Positions 1 to 7,798 of a stretch of DNA of 24,439 bases are shown piece after piece. The first letter of the stretch is position 1. Each line of letters begins with the position of its first letter. Under the pieces are notes generated by a model that saw only the letters and a list, made by a program, of their open reading frames with translations, was not told the DNA's origin and ran no database searches. Source of the stretch: an uncultured Lactobacillus sp. (GTDB taxonomy: Bacteria > Bacillota > Bacilli > Lactobacillales > Lactobacillaceae); contig CALNAJ010000015.1 of NCBI GenBank assembly GCA_937874695.1, forward strand, positions 1 to 24,439. The letters run 5' to 3'. The translations under genes were made by a program, and so were the position numbers.

Positions 1-79
1 AGTGATTGCTTTGGGCTTTTTAATTTCTGTTCGGATTAATTATAGAATTTGCCAGTTGAAAATCATTGATTTTGAGTGA
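1..79 (+). CDS. Possible 3' end of an upstream gene (partial)
   Basis: A reading frame is open from the left edge (codons from base 2) to a TGA at 77-79. It would encode a hydrophobic stretch (VIALGFLISV) followed by a mixed, charged tail ending KIIDFE. This could be the last membrane segment of a truncated protein, but 25 codons are too few to separate a gene from chance. No domain is recognisable. Confidence 0.2.
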   Translation, partial: VIALGFLISVRINYRICQLKIIDFE

Positions 80-170
80 GTGGCAAGTTGGTTATTTGTG
101 ATTTGTAGGTGGTATATCTGTATTCGGGATGAGAATGTAACTTTGATTCCATAAGAAAGTGGGTATAGTC

Positions 171-899
171 ATGGCACATCGTTCAGCGGTATATCCAAGA
201 GTTAGTTTGAAAGAAACATTAGAGTTTATCAAACAATTAACTGGTAAATACGGTGAAGGAAAAATCAGTCGAAAAGAAGCTATGGAAGCTCTTGGCGTTA
301 CAAGTAATACCAGTTCGTTTGTTGGTAGAATATCAACGGCCCAACAATATGGGCTGATTAGTTCCAAAGAGAGTGTTATCGCTTTTACTGACAAGGCTGT
401 TAATTACCTACATCCTTTAAGCGATAGTAGTTTAGAAGAACAAAGACTTGCGTTGATCCAAAGTCCAGTACTATACAAGAAGCTATTGCAGCAACTTGTG
501 GGGCATCCATTGCCTACGTTAGGTGTACTCAGTAATCTTCTGGTGCTCAATTATAATATTTTGGCGAGTGCATCTGATAAAGCCGCCCAAATTTTTATTG
601 ATAGTCTGAAATACGCAGGAGCTATTGAAGCGAAGAGTAATTTAGTTGTTCTTGATCATAATGATAATGTAAAAAATGTGGTTAAAGCTGACGAGAAAGT
701 TGACGTCGAGCATTCTGAGATTGTTGATGAGGACTTTGGTAATTCGGAAAAAAACTTTGTACAGGTGACTAGTGTAATGCCCGGAAGAAATGCAATGATT
801 TCTATTCCATGGGACTATAATTCAGATAATGTGTCTGCAACGATGAAGGTATTTGATATTCTTATTAAAGAAGCGGAATCTCAATTTAATGACAACTAA
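171..899 (+). CDS. Hypothetical protein with winged-helix-like N-terminus
   Basis: I do not recognise this 242-residue protein with certainty. I chose ATG at 171 because an AAGTGGG sequence sits about 6 nt upstream; a GTG at 159 would add four residues. Residues about 8-80 look like a helix-turn-helix/winged-helix module: a YPRVSL start, then helices, then a segment ending in a putative wing before ITDKA-like residues (AFTDKAVNYLHP). The middle is helical. A charged acidic linker (about 165-195) leads to a small C-terminal part with an ISIPWDYNSDN segment. There is no signal peptide or membrane segment, so it is probably cytosolic and may bind DNA. It may resemble DUF5343-type proteins, which is a guess. 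The gene is AT-rich compared with the pilus genes and is followed by a terminator at 1015-1052, so it seems to be its own unit. Confidence 0.65.
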   Translation: MAHRSAVYPRVSLKETLEFIKQLTGKYGEGKISRKEAMEALGVTSNTSSFVGRISTAQQYGLISSKESVIAFTDKAVNYLHPLSDSSLEEQRLALIQSPVLYKKLLQQLVGHPLPTLGVLSNLLVLNYNILASASDKAAQIFIDSLKYAGAIEAKSNLVVLDHNDNVKNVVKADEKVDVEHSEIVDEDFGNSEKNFVQVTSVMPGRNAMISIPWDYNSDNVSATMKVFDILIKEAESQFNDN

Positions 900-1014
900 G
901 CAACGTGGAAATTAAGGTGAAGTGGTTCTTTTAAAGCAACTTTTCTAAAGTAGTGTCATAAATAATATGGAATTAGACTTCGTGAGTATGAAGTACAGTA
1001 GGCGTAAGTGAGGG

Positions 1015-1052
1015 GATACACCAGATGGATAACTATCTGATGTATCTTTTTT
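1015..1052 (+). terminator. Rho-independent terminator
   Basis: Arms GATACACCAGAT (1015-1026) and ATCTGATGTATC (1035-1046) pair over 12 positions with one A-C mismatch, around an 8-nt loop, followed by TTTTTT (1047-1052). It lies 115 bp after the stop of the first full gene and separates it from the pilus operon. Confidence 0.85.
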
Positions 1053-1077
1053 ATGTGTATATTGATGTTACGCGTAC

Positions 1078-1098
1078 ACTACATTATTTTAATGTAGT
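1078..1098. promoter_or_regulatory. Perfect 9-bp inverted repeat, possible operator
   Basis: ACTACATTA (1078-1086) and TAATGTAGT (1090-1098) form a perfect inverted repeat around TTT. It has no T-run, so it is not a terminator. Its position between a terminator and the pilus operon fits a regulator binding site, but this is inference from symmetry alone. Confidence 0.35.
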
Positions 1099-1445
1099 AA
1101 CTGCTATTGTATCTAACCATGTAGCAATTATTTGATGGCTTGAGCGTATAAGCCTGTCCTTTTGTAATGAATACGGCAAAGAATAGGCTTGATAGTCACA
1201 AAGAAATCATTTGAGTCGCTATGAAGGATTGGCGACAACAGTGTCTTTTATAGAAGAAAGAGGCAGGAATAACCGGCCAATTGTTTAGACGGCGTCACAA
1301 TCCTTTTAATATATAACACAACAACACGGTTAATGTTATTATAAAATACATATGGTGTTCATAAGTTTTTCACATTTCACTGTTATTCTGAAATTACTCG
1401 AAAAGAAGACAGCTCGCCACCCGCTTGAAGATGGAGGATTGCCTC

Positions 1446-4355
1446 ATGAAAAAATGGCTAAGAATAATTTTACTAATAACGTGTTTCGTTGGTTTGACAT
1501 CGTTTCTGCGCACGCAAGCGCAGGAACGAGAAGCCAGTATTTCAACGGCAACTCTCCAGGACAAGACGGGCGGAGTTGTTACGGAAGTGTCCAGTCACCA
1601 ACCTCAGGATCTGCAATTGGAAATAGCCATTGAGATTCCTGAAGGCGAGACGGTAGTAACGCTGGATAATGAAGACAACGCTAAGTTTAAGCCAGGGGAA
1701 ATTACTGACTTAGACCCGGACAAGGCTATTACAGCCGAAGTTGATGAAGAACACCAACTCTTGCTCAATAACGAACAAGAAGAACCACAGAATGTGAAGC
1801 TGACTGTGCCTATCAAGTTGGCTGACCCACTCCTTATCCCAACGTTGCTGCTTAAGCTGAAGCTTGGCGACACGCCGGTAGATGTTGAAGGTATTCATGA
1901 AATTAAAGTTAAGGCTGAGGACAGCGACGCGGATGACGAAGCTTCTGAAGAAACAGTAGTAGAAGACAAGGATAAAGATACTTCTACCAAAAAGAAAGAT
2001 TCGCAAAAGACGAAACAAAAGAAGTCGCAGAAAACTGTAACGCCTAACAATGACAACAGCACGACTAAGAAGATCGCTGAGAAAACTAAGGAAAATACGC
2101 CAACAACCAAGGAACCTACGAACACTGAAAATGCTAAGACATCTTCTACGACCAGTACTAAGAGTGTACAACAAATAGTGGACCCAAAGAGAAGGTTGAC
2201 CGATGAAGTCATCAACATTCATCGTGGGCAGGTTCAGATTGGAAGTTGGTCGGATGACATGGAAGTTGGCGGGACTCTCTTGGAAAAAGGCAATGCTGAA
2301 CTCATACTCAAGAGATCGGATGCAAATGGATCAAATACTGATGGATTTTATCTTGATGATAAATTTAGGAAACACTACTACGTTTCCTATCAACAAAGAG
2401 ATAATTCAATATCTTACGCTGTAGCACTTCCAAAAACCCCAGACTTAGAGGATCAGACCATTGAAGTTTATTACCCAGATGTTGGTGCTTATACCGCTTC
2501 GGATACGGCTGAAAAGCTAGAAGAGAAGATGGGCGCTATCGTCAAAATTTCAAATATGAAGTACCGCAATAAGGATAAAACGCCGAAAAGACTGCAGGAA
2601 CCTTTCATCGATTTCTCCGGTAACTTCTATTCAGGTATCGTCTACAACGGAATCGAAGAACTCGATATCGATATCACGTTTACGAACGAAGATGGAACCA
2701 AAGCGCTTGAATTCCCTAAATTTGTTAGTGAGGAGAATCACAGTGCCTACTTCACGTTTGGTTCGCTAAATGGTAATACGGACGATCAACATGAATGGGC
2801 TGGTACCCGGTTGAACTTACCAGCAAAATTATCTGCAGATTCATATGTTGAGCCTGACACGGAAAATGAAGGTTGGTATGAAGGTGTCGGTGTAGGTGCT
2901 AGAAGGGGTACTGAAGAGTGGCCAGGCAATTGGGGGGACTTCCTCGGTGCAACTGACTATGAGAAAGGTGCGGTTTCCTTCCCACTGACTGGAGTAGTTC
3001 AACAGTTTATGTTGAGAAGTGAACTTGGCTTCACTTGGCAGTCATTCTCTACAGGTTCCATTGTTCCGCTGAGACCAGAGGAGCCTAGCAAGACGGTTCA
3101 TTCTACCGATGATTTTGGCCTCGAGTTTAATGATTTAGATGGCGCAACAATCAATCGTGACGAGAATGATATGAAGAGTTTCTACTACACGGTTTATCAG
3201 CCAACTTACCGTATTCCGGACGAGTCCGTTGCTAAGCCCAATAAGATTATTTTGACGGATAGATTGCCAGACGGCATGTCGCTCAATCCGGAAGAAATCG
3301 TTTTATATAATACGGATGGTAAAAAGATTGAATATGAGGCGTCTGAGAATCCGAAACGTGAGGAGAAGACACGTGGTACGCTTGCAATTAAAGGCCAGAG
3401 CGTAACGTACGAATTATCCGATGATGAAATTGAAGCGTTGGACTTCAACGGAGACCCATTTGCCTTTCAAATGCATGTGAAGTTTGATGCCGACTTCGTA
3501 GGAACTTTTAAAAACCGGGCCAAAGTTGCATTTAATTCTGGCGGAGACTACGACTTCGAAGGCAAAACAAACAAAGTTGTGACCCGTTTCCACCGAGGCA
3601 TAACGCTAAAGAAGCTGGGTGACCTCCCGTGGGACCCTGCGAAAACTGAAGAACTCGAGAAAGTTGGCTTCATCGTTAAGTCTAGCGATGGGAGGACCAC
3701 CAAAGTTGAAACCGACGGCAAGGGTGAACTCGTCCTCCGCAAACTGAACCCGAAGAAGACTTACACGATTACCGAAGAAGTTCCCAAAGGTTATGTCTCA
3801 CCGCAAGAATTCACTTTAACCTACAACAAGGACGACAAGCGTTGGGAAATCTCTGGCAATTCAAAACAAGTCGTCATCTCCGGTGGTCAGAACAGCCAAG
3901 TCATCACCGTAACGAACAAGGTTAAACGGGGTGGCTACCAGTTCAAAAAGATTGATGGGACCACTGACAAGCCACTGGCAGGTGCCGAGTTTATCATCCG
4001 TAATAAGGATGGCAAGTACCTGACATTTGACGGTAATCACAAGATGACTGGTGTCGTGGATACGCATCAAGAAGCGACTCGGCTGACGTCCACAAACGAC
4101 CCCATCAAGGTGACGGGCCTGCCATACGGCAAGTACAAGTTAATTGAAGCCAAAGCCCCAGATGGCTACGTTGTCGGCACCACGCATAAATTTACCGTTT
4201 CGAAAAAAACGCAAGGTAAAACAGAATTGATTAAGAATGACCCTTACAGCCTGCCCGTTACTGGGGGCCGAGGAATCATCTGGTTCATTAGTTTAGGGCT
4301 CATACTCACCCTATCGGCACTCGCCATTTGGCGCACTCACCCTAGAGGAGGATAA
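1446..4355 (+). CDS. LPXTG pilus tip/ancillary pilin (large adhesin)
   Basis: This is a 969-residue cell-wall-anchored surface protein, probably the tip or ancillary pilin of a sortase-built pilus. The start at ATG 1446 is preceded by GGAGG at 1433-1437; an earlier in-frame ATG at 1425 lacks such a site. Order of parts: signal peptide (MKKWLRIILLITCFVGL, about 1-26); an acidic N-terminal part; a Lys/Thr/Glu low-complexity linker (about 165-240); a large adhesin-like region (about 250-560); an isopeptide-forming pilin domain (about 570-720); then two CnaB/SpaA-type domains with the KKTYTITEEVPKGY and YKLIEAKAPDGY E-box signatures. The C-terminus has the sorting signal LPVTGG (from 936), a hydrophobic helix and a short basic tail. 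It is the first gene of a four-gene operon, 3 bp from the backbone pilin. The ligand cannot be deduced. No von Willebrand A domain is seen. Confidence 0.88.
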   Translation: MKKWLRIILLITCFVGLTSFLRTQAQEREASISTATLQDKTGGVVTEVSSHQPQDLQLEIAIEIPEGETVVTLDNEDNAKFKPGEITDLDPDKAITAEVDEEHQLLLNNEQEEPQNVKLTVPIKLADPLLIPTLLLKLKLGDTPVDVEGIHEIKVKAEDSDADDEASEETVVEDKDKDTSTKKKDSQKTKQKKSQKTVTPNNDNSTTKKIAEKTKENTPTTKEPTNTENAKTSSTTSTKSVQQIVDPKRRLTDEVINIHRGQVQIGSWSDDMEVGGTLLEKGNAELILKRSDANGSNTDGFYLDDKFRKHYYVSYQQRDNSISYAVALPKTPDLEDQTIEVYYPDVGAYTASDTAEKLEEKMGAIVKISNMKYRNKDKTPKRLQEPFIDFSGNFYSGIVYNGIEELDIDITFTNEDGTKALEFPKFVSEENHSAYFTFGSLNGNTDDQHEWAGTRLNLPAKLSADSYVEPDTENEGWYEGVGVGARRGTEEWPGNWGDFLGATDYEKGAVSFPLTGVVQQFMLRSELGFTWQSFSTGSIVPLRPEEPSKTVHSTDDFGLEFNDLDGATINRDENDMKSFYYTVYQPTYRIPDESVAKPNKIILTDRLPDGMSLNPEEIVLYNTDGKKIEYEASENPKREEKTRGTLAIKGQSVTYELSDDEIEALDFNGDPFAFQMHVKFDADFVGTFKNRAKVAFNSGGDYDFEGKTNKVVTRFHRGITLKKLGDLPWDPAKTEELEKVGFIVKSSDGRTTKVETDGKGELVLRKLNPKKTYTITEEVPKGYVSPQEFTLTYNKDDKRWEISGNSKQVVISGGQNSQVITVTNKVKRGGYQFKKIDGTTDKPLAGAEFIIRNKDGKYLTFDGNHKMTGVVDTHQEATRLTSTNDPIKVTGLPYGKYKLIEAKAPDGYVVGTTHKFTVSKKTQGKTELIKNDPYSLPVTGGRGIIWFISLGLILTLSALAIWRTHPRGG

Positions 4356-4358
4356 CCC

Positions 4359-5849
4359 ATGAAATTCAGAAAACTACGACATTTGGCCCTGGCGACCTTC
4401 GCCTTCTGTGGCCTTACGCTAGGTAACCACATGACGGCGATCGCCAGCGAGACAGCAACTGACCCAATGCCAGAAACAGTTACGATGAAACTGCATAAGC
4501 TGGATAACATTGGTGACGGGACTGACCCGAAGAACAAGGTTCGCGGCGAGATTAAAAACACTGGGGATGAAATTGAAATCCCTAAAAGCATGGCTCCCTA
4601 CAACGCTAAAAAGTATGGAAAAGTAACCTTTAGCGTCTATGATATATCCAAATTTTTCGAGGATAAAAATGGAGACAAGATCCAAATGACGAGCAAGCAA
4701 TTTGAAGATAAACGAGATAAATTGCTTGCAACGATTACCGCTGGAAAGACTGATCCCAAAGAATTGATTGCCGCTCAAAAGAAGTTTGCGGCGGATAACG
4801 AGTTAGCGCTGGTTAAGACCGAGGTATTAAGAGGTTCCGATGGTCTCCTAACTTTTGACGGCATTCCAAACAACGGGTTCTACCTGATTATGGAAACCAA
4901 AGCGCCTGCTCACCACTTAACAGGAATTGCGGCCCCAATGATTATCGGGTTGCCCTTGAGCGACAAGGACACCATCCACCTGTACCCTAAGAACATCGTT
5001 GCCCGTGACGTCGACCCGGCGATTCATAAGGTTGGGATTGACCCCACGGAACCGACTAGTGGCAAGCATGTCGCGTTAGAAGGTGTGGTCTTCCAGCTAC
5101 GACAGAAAGGTAGCCGGAAAGTCCTTAAAACGTTGACCACTGATGAAAATGGCGATATTGAATTTGGTGGCTTGACTGTTGGTACCCAATACGTATTAAC
5201 GGAACACTCCGTTGAAAAGTATCCTTGGTACGAACAACCAGAGGGCAGAGACATCAAGATTTCCCTAACGTTTACCGTCGATAAGGCCGGTAACGTTAAA
5301 GTAGTCAGTGCACGGCCAGACAAAAAGTTTTTCACAGTCGACGGCCCACGGATTGGCATCGTGAATCACCTGATCCTTGGTGGTGCTCAGTTCAAGAAAA
5401 TCGATGCCAACTCAGAAAAAGGCTTAGCTGGGGCAAAGTTTAAGGTTCAAAGCCTCGGTAAAAGAGGGACTCACTGGGCAGTCTTCAAGGATAATCAGTT
5501 TGTAAAGTGGGTCAAGAGTAAAGCAAAAGCCACGGAATTAACTTCCGCAGCTGACGGGACTTTCAGCTTCACTGGTCTCCCGTACGTGTACGACGAGAAG
5601 GTTAGAGGCGTAAAGCAGTACAACCTGGTTGAAACGCAAGCACCGGCCGGCTATGCCCTCGTGAAGGATGTTATCGAGTTTGACGTCACCAATGATAAGG
5701 CCACAGACATTGAGACTAAGACTATCGAAAACGAACGCTACGCTCTTCCGATTACTGGGGGGATGGGTATCTGGCTATTCCTTCTCATCGGGAGTCTCCT
5801 GATGGGTGGCGCGGGCTACCTGTACTACCGGCAACGCAAGGCAGCGTAA
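4359..5849 (+). CDS. LPXTG backbone (major) pilin, SpaA type
   Basis: This 496-residue protein is the likely pilus shaft subunit. Signs are a signal peptide (about 1-30), a pilin motif YPKN at 209-212 whose Lys211 is the expected acceptor for sortase-mediated cross-linking, CnaB-type domains, an E-box in YNLVETQAPAGY (Glu425), and the sorting signal LPITGG (463-468) with a membrane helix and a basic tail (RQRKAA). In this family the class C sortase joins the Thr of LPXTG to the pilin-motif Lys of the next subunit, and internal Lys-Asn bonds stabilise each domain. The start ATG is preceded by a strong GAGGAGG, 3 bp after the tip pilin stop. No third (basal) pilin gene is present, so the tip protein or the class A sortase may provide anchoring. 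Confidence 0.93.
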   Translation: MKFRKLRHLALATFAFCGLTLGNHMTAIASETATDPMPETVTMKLHKLDNIGDGTDPKNKVRGEIKNTGDEIEIPKSMAPYNAKKYGKVTFSVYDISKFFEDKNGDKIQMTSKQFEDKRDKLLATITAGKTDPKELIAAQKKFAADNELALVKTEVLRGSDGLLTFDGIPNNGFYLIMETKAPAHHLTGIAAPMIIGLPLSDKDTIHLYPKNIVARDVDPAIHKVGIDPTEPTSGKHVALEGVVFQLRQKGSRKVLKTLTTDENGDIEFGGLTVGTQYVLTEHSVEKYPWYEQPEGRDIKISLTFTVDKAGNVKVVSARPDKKFFTVDGPRIGIVNHLILGGAQFKKIDANSEKGLAGAKFKVQSLGKRGTHWAVFKDNQFVKWVKSKAKATELTSAADGTFSFTGLPYVYDEKVRGVKQYNLVETQAPAGYALVKDVIEFDVTNDKATDIETKTIENERYALPITGGMGIWLFLLIGSLLMGGAGYLYYRQRKAA

Positions 5850-5891
5850 ATCAAATCGACACTTAGGCAATTTAGAGAGGGGGACCCCCAC

Positions 5892-6677
5892 ATGCGCAAA
5901 TGGCTAGCAATCCTACTATTCTGCTTAGGCTTGGGCCTGATCGGCTACCCAGCCGCAAGTAACGTAGTGGCTCGCTGGCGGCAGCAGGGGGTCCTCGTTT
6001 CGTATAAAAATCAATTACAAACGGCGAGTGCGAGGCAACTCAAGACGCTGCAACGCTCGCTGCAGAATCAGGAAACGGATAAGCAGACAGCCACGGTCAA
6101 GGACCCGTTTAAAAAGAATGAAAAGAAGTTCATCGAGACGGAGCCCCTGGCGCTCGTGGCGATTCCCAAGATTGATGTAGAGCTACCCGTGTTTGCCGGG
6201 ACCAGTGAACAAGTCCTTCAGAAATATGCAGGACTGGTCAACGGTACGGATATTCCGCAGGGAAAACACAACCAGCACAGCTTGATCACGGCGCATGGTG
6301 GGTTGCCCGGAGCTCAGCTGTTTACCGACCTCTGGCGGGTGGAGCGTGGCGACCGTTTCTACCTGAAGAATGCGTATGGCTTGATGACCTATGAAGTCAC
6401 TGCGATTCGAACGGTGAAGGCGGACACGCGGCAACCCATCAATCGGACGGCAGCGAAGAACCAGGTAACGCTGATGACCTGTACGCCGTATATGATCAAT
6501 ACTCACCGACTCTTGGTCACCGGCAAACGGATTCCAAACGAAGCCGAGACGATTCCCCCAGGGAAATTCGTCTGGAACCGATACAAGACGGTGGTCCTGA
6601 TATTGGCGATTCTGGCACTGATAGCCGGCACATTGATGGGTTACCGGCGATACAGACGCGCGAAGGAGGCGAGCTAA
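5892..6677 (+). CDS. srtC: Class C sortase (pilin polymerase)
   Basis: This 261-residue membrane transpeptidase polymerises LPXTG pilins. It has an N-terminal membrane helix (about 4-24), a class C lid motif DPF at 71-73, catalytic His135 in ITAHGGLP, Cys197 in TLMTCTPY, Arg206 in the NTHRLLVTG segment, and a second membrane helix (about 232-250) followed by a basic tail. The lid and the C-terminal helix are typical of class C and absent from class A. A GAGAGGGGG ribosome site precedes ATG 5892. It lies 42 bp after the backbone pilin gene, and its stop directly abuts the next sortase start. Substrates are inferred to be the two pilins upstream. Confidence 0.93.
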   Translation: MRKWLAILLFCLGLGLIGYPAASNVVARWRQQGVLVSYKNQLQTASARQLKTLQRSLQNQETDKQTATVKDPFKKNEKKFIETEPLALVAIPKIDVELPVFAGTSEQVLQKYAGLVNGTDIPQGKHNQHSLITAHGGLPGAQLFTDLWRVERGDRFYLKNAYGLMTYEVTAIRTVKADTRQPINRTAAKNQVTLMTCTPYMINTHRLLVTGKRIPNEAETIPPGKFVWNRYKTVVLILAILALIAGTLMGYRRYRRAKEAS

Positions 6678-7364
6678 ATGGCAAAACGGAAACGACACAA
6701 AAAAAGTTCCCTCTGGTTGCTGCTGATGTTTCTGGTCGGTGCTGGGCTGATCCTTCTAGGACTGACGCAAAGCTTTTCGGTGACCGAGCTGGGTGAGAGG
6801 GCGACGCGAGAGATGACAGTCGAGAGTGTGAAGCAGGCCAAGCGTGAAGCACAAGGCGAAACGGCCCCCTTCAACTACGCGAAGACGTCGCAACTGAACC
6901 CGCTCACGGTCGGGAGTTATGGCCTACGGGAGTTGACTGGCACCAGTAACTACGGAGCGGTTGGTCAGCTCCGGGTTCCAGCAGTGGGATTGGACTTACC
7001 GATTGGCGTCGGTGTCGGTAATGCCGTGCTGGTTCGTGGGGCGGGGACGCTCAAGGCGGACCAGCAGATGGGCCAGGGTAACTACGCACTGGCGGGGCAT
7101 TACATGGTCGCTAAGCGTCTCCTGTTCTCGCCGCTAAAGGGCGTTCACAAGGGAGACAGCGTGTACCTGACGGATAAGCAGCAGGTGTATCGGTATAAGG
7201 TCACCCGCGTCCAGGTGGTCGATCGTCACGAGGTCGAGGTCATCGACGATGTTCCCGGCAAAAAGCTGGTGACACTGGTGACTTGTAACTCCGCGAAACG
7301 GGGCGAGCCCAAACGGTTGGTGATCCGCGGGGAGTTGCACTCGGTGGAGCGGGCGCAGGTGTAG
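6678..7364 (+). CDS. srtA: Class A-type sortase (cell-wall anchoring)
   Basis: This is a 228-residue sortase. It has a basic N-terminus, one membrane helix (about 12-29), and catalytic His141 in NYALAGHYM, Cys203 in TLVTCN and Arg213 in RGEPKRLVIRGEL. There is no lid and no C-terminal membrane helix, which fits class A (housekeeping type) rather than class C. ATG 6678 follows the class C sortase TAA without a gap, and the AAGGAGG site lies within the end of that gene, so the two are probably translationally coupled. It likely links the finished pilus, and perhaps other LPXTG proteins, to peptidoglycan. If the genome has another srtA elsewhere, this would be a pilus-dedicated copy; that cannot be seen here. 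Confidence 0.88.
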   Translation: MAKRKRHKKSSLWLLLMFLVGAGLILLGLTQSFSVTELGERATREMTVESVKQAKREAQGETAPFNYAKTSQLNPLTVGSYGLRELTGTSNYGAVGQLRVPAVGLDLPIGVGVGNAVLVRGAGTLKADQQMGQGNYALAGHYMVAKRLLFSPLKGVHKGDSVYLTDKQQVYRYKVTRVQVVDRHEVEVIDDVPGKKLVTLVTCNSAKRGEPKRLVIRGELHSVERAQV

Positions 7365-7400
7365 GAAGTATGGTGTGAATGTATTCTAAATCTCAATAGT

Positions 7401-7441
7401 ATAGATAAAGGCGGGGCCTATTAAGGTACCGCCTATTCTAT
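7401..7441 (+). terminator. Hairpin after the pilus operon (candidate terminator)
   Basis: Arms ATAGATAAAGGCGG (7401-7414) and CCGCCTATTCTAT (7429-7441) pair with a small bulge. There is no T-run after it, so it may be a weak or factor-dependent terminator or an RNA-stabilising hairpin at the end of the pilus transcript. Confidence 0.4.
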
Positions 7442-7567
7442 TGATTAGGCATCACTGGGTGTACTGAAGAGATTGTAAATGTTTATCAAATTAGTGCTTC
7501 TAGTATTGGATGTTTATGTGGGTAAAGGTAATTAGATTTGCATGTTCACATACTATATTGTATAATT

Positions 7568-7596
7568 TTGACAAACATGATATTTCCTCATAATTT
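7568..7596 (+). promoter_or_regulatory. Promoter TTGACA-17-TAATTT driving the crRNA-like unit
   Basis: A perfect -35 TTGACA (7568-7573), a 17-bp spacer and -10 TAATTT (7591-7596). The -10 lies in the loop of the first repeat-like hairpin. The usual start, about 7 nt past the -10, would be near 7603, exactly the first base of the GTGATCC handle of that repeat. Confidence 0.6.
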
Positions 7597-7609
7597 TTGA
7601 GGGTGATCC
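7581..7609 (+). repeat. Degenerate type I-E CRISPR-like repeat (A)
   Basis: The last 11 bases, GAGGGTGATCC, match 10 of 11 of the array 1 repeat end. The first part TATTTCCTCA is a mutated form of the repeat start. The stem is kept by paired changes: CCTCA (7586-7590) with TGAGG (7598-7602), around a 7-nt loop instead of the 4-nt loop of the arrays. Confidence 0.6.
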
Positions 7610-7654
7610 AATAGTTTGTGATATTGATACGTATTCCCCACATATACCGTGGGG
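7603..7654 (+). ncRNA. Candidate crRNA-like RNA (handle, short guide, hairpin)
   Basis: Reading from the predicted start: handle GTGATCCA (7603-7610), a 20-nt guide-like segment (7611-7630), then a repeat-like 3' part with stem CCCCAC/GTGGGG (7636-7641 and 7649-7654). A normal type I-E crRNA is an 8-nt handle, a 32-nt guide and a 21-nt hairpin, so this would be a short-guide analogue about 52 nt long. Regulatory crRNA-like RNAs that direct Cascade to promoters without cleavage are known (CreA and CreR types). This assignment is inference; a decayed two-repeat array is the plain alternative. Confidence 0.4.
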
Positions 7655-7660
7655 CTGAAT
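7631..7660 (+). repeat. Degenerate type I-E CRISPR-like repeat (B)
   Basis: The first 11 bases GTATTCCCCAC are identical to the array repeat, and GTGGGG (7649-7654) restores a perfect 6-bp stem around a 7-nt loop (ATATACC). The tail CTGAAT differs from TGATCC. It starts 50 bp after repeat A, while the array pitch is 61 bp. Confidence 0.7.
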
Positions 7661-7798
7661 TAAAGGTTAAGGTTAGAAATCATTAAATGTAAGCCTAAGT
7701 GAAATATATTTAGATTATTTGCAAGGGCTTATTTGCTAGTGGTTTTATATTAATGTTCTGATGAATCTGATAATTGTCATATAAAGGAGAAATCTGTT

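Larger units (their letters stand above)
900..1445. other. 545-bp intergenic region upstream of the pilus operon
   Basis: I see no convincing gene here; the reading frames are short and lack ribosome binding sites. It contains the terminator at 1015-1052 and the inverted repeat at 1078-1098. A second loose hairpin has arms AAGCCT (1150-1155) and AGGCTT (1185-1190), which could lie in a long 5' leader of the pilus mRNA. The last 170 bases are AT-rich and probably hold the pilus promoter, but I cannot pick one convincing -35/-10 pair. Confidence 0.5.
7442..7798. other. AT-rich intergenic region with CRISPR-like relics
   Basis: I find no credible gene here. The stretch is very AT-rich and contains a sigma-70 type promoter (7568-7596), two degenerate repeat-like hairpins (7581-7609 and 7631-7660), and the untranslated upstream part of the small basic protein gene. 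Apart from these I see nothing that can be named. Confidence 0.6.

Noticed and set aside
1352..1633. A 93-codon frame overlapping the start of the tip pilin gene
   Set aside because: It has no ribosome site and is out of frame with the pilin, whose signal peptide and GGAGG site are clear.
2203..2424. Shadow frames inside the pilin, sortase, rarA and cas genes on both strands
   Set aside because: The frames with clear family motifs, signal peptides and ribosome sites account for this DNA; the others have none of these.
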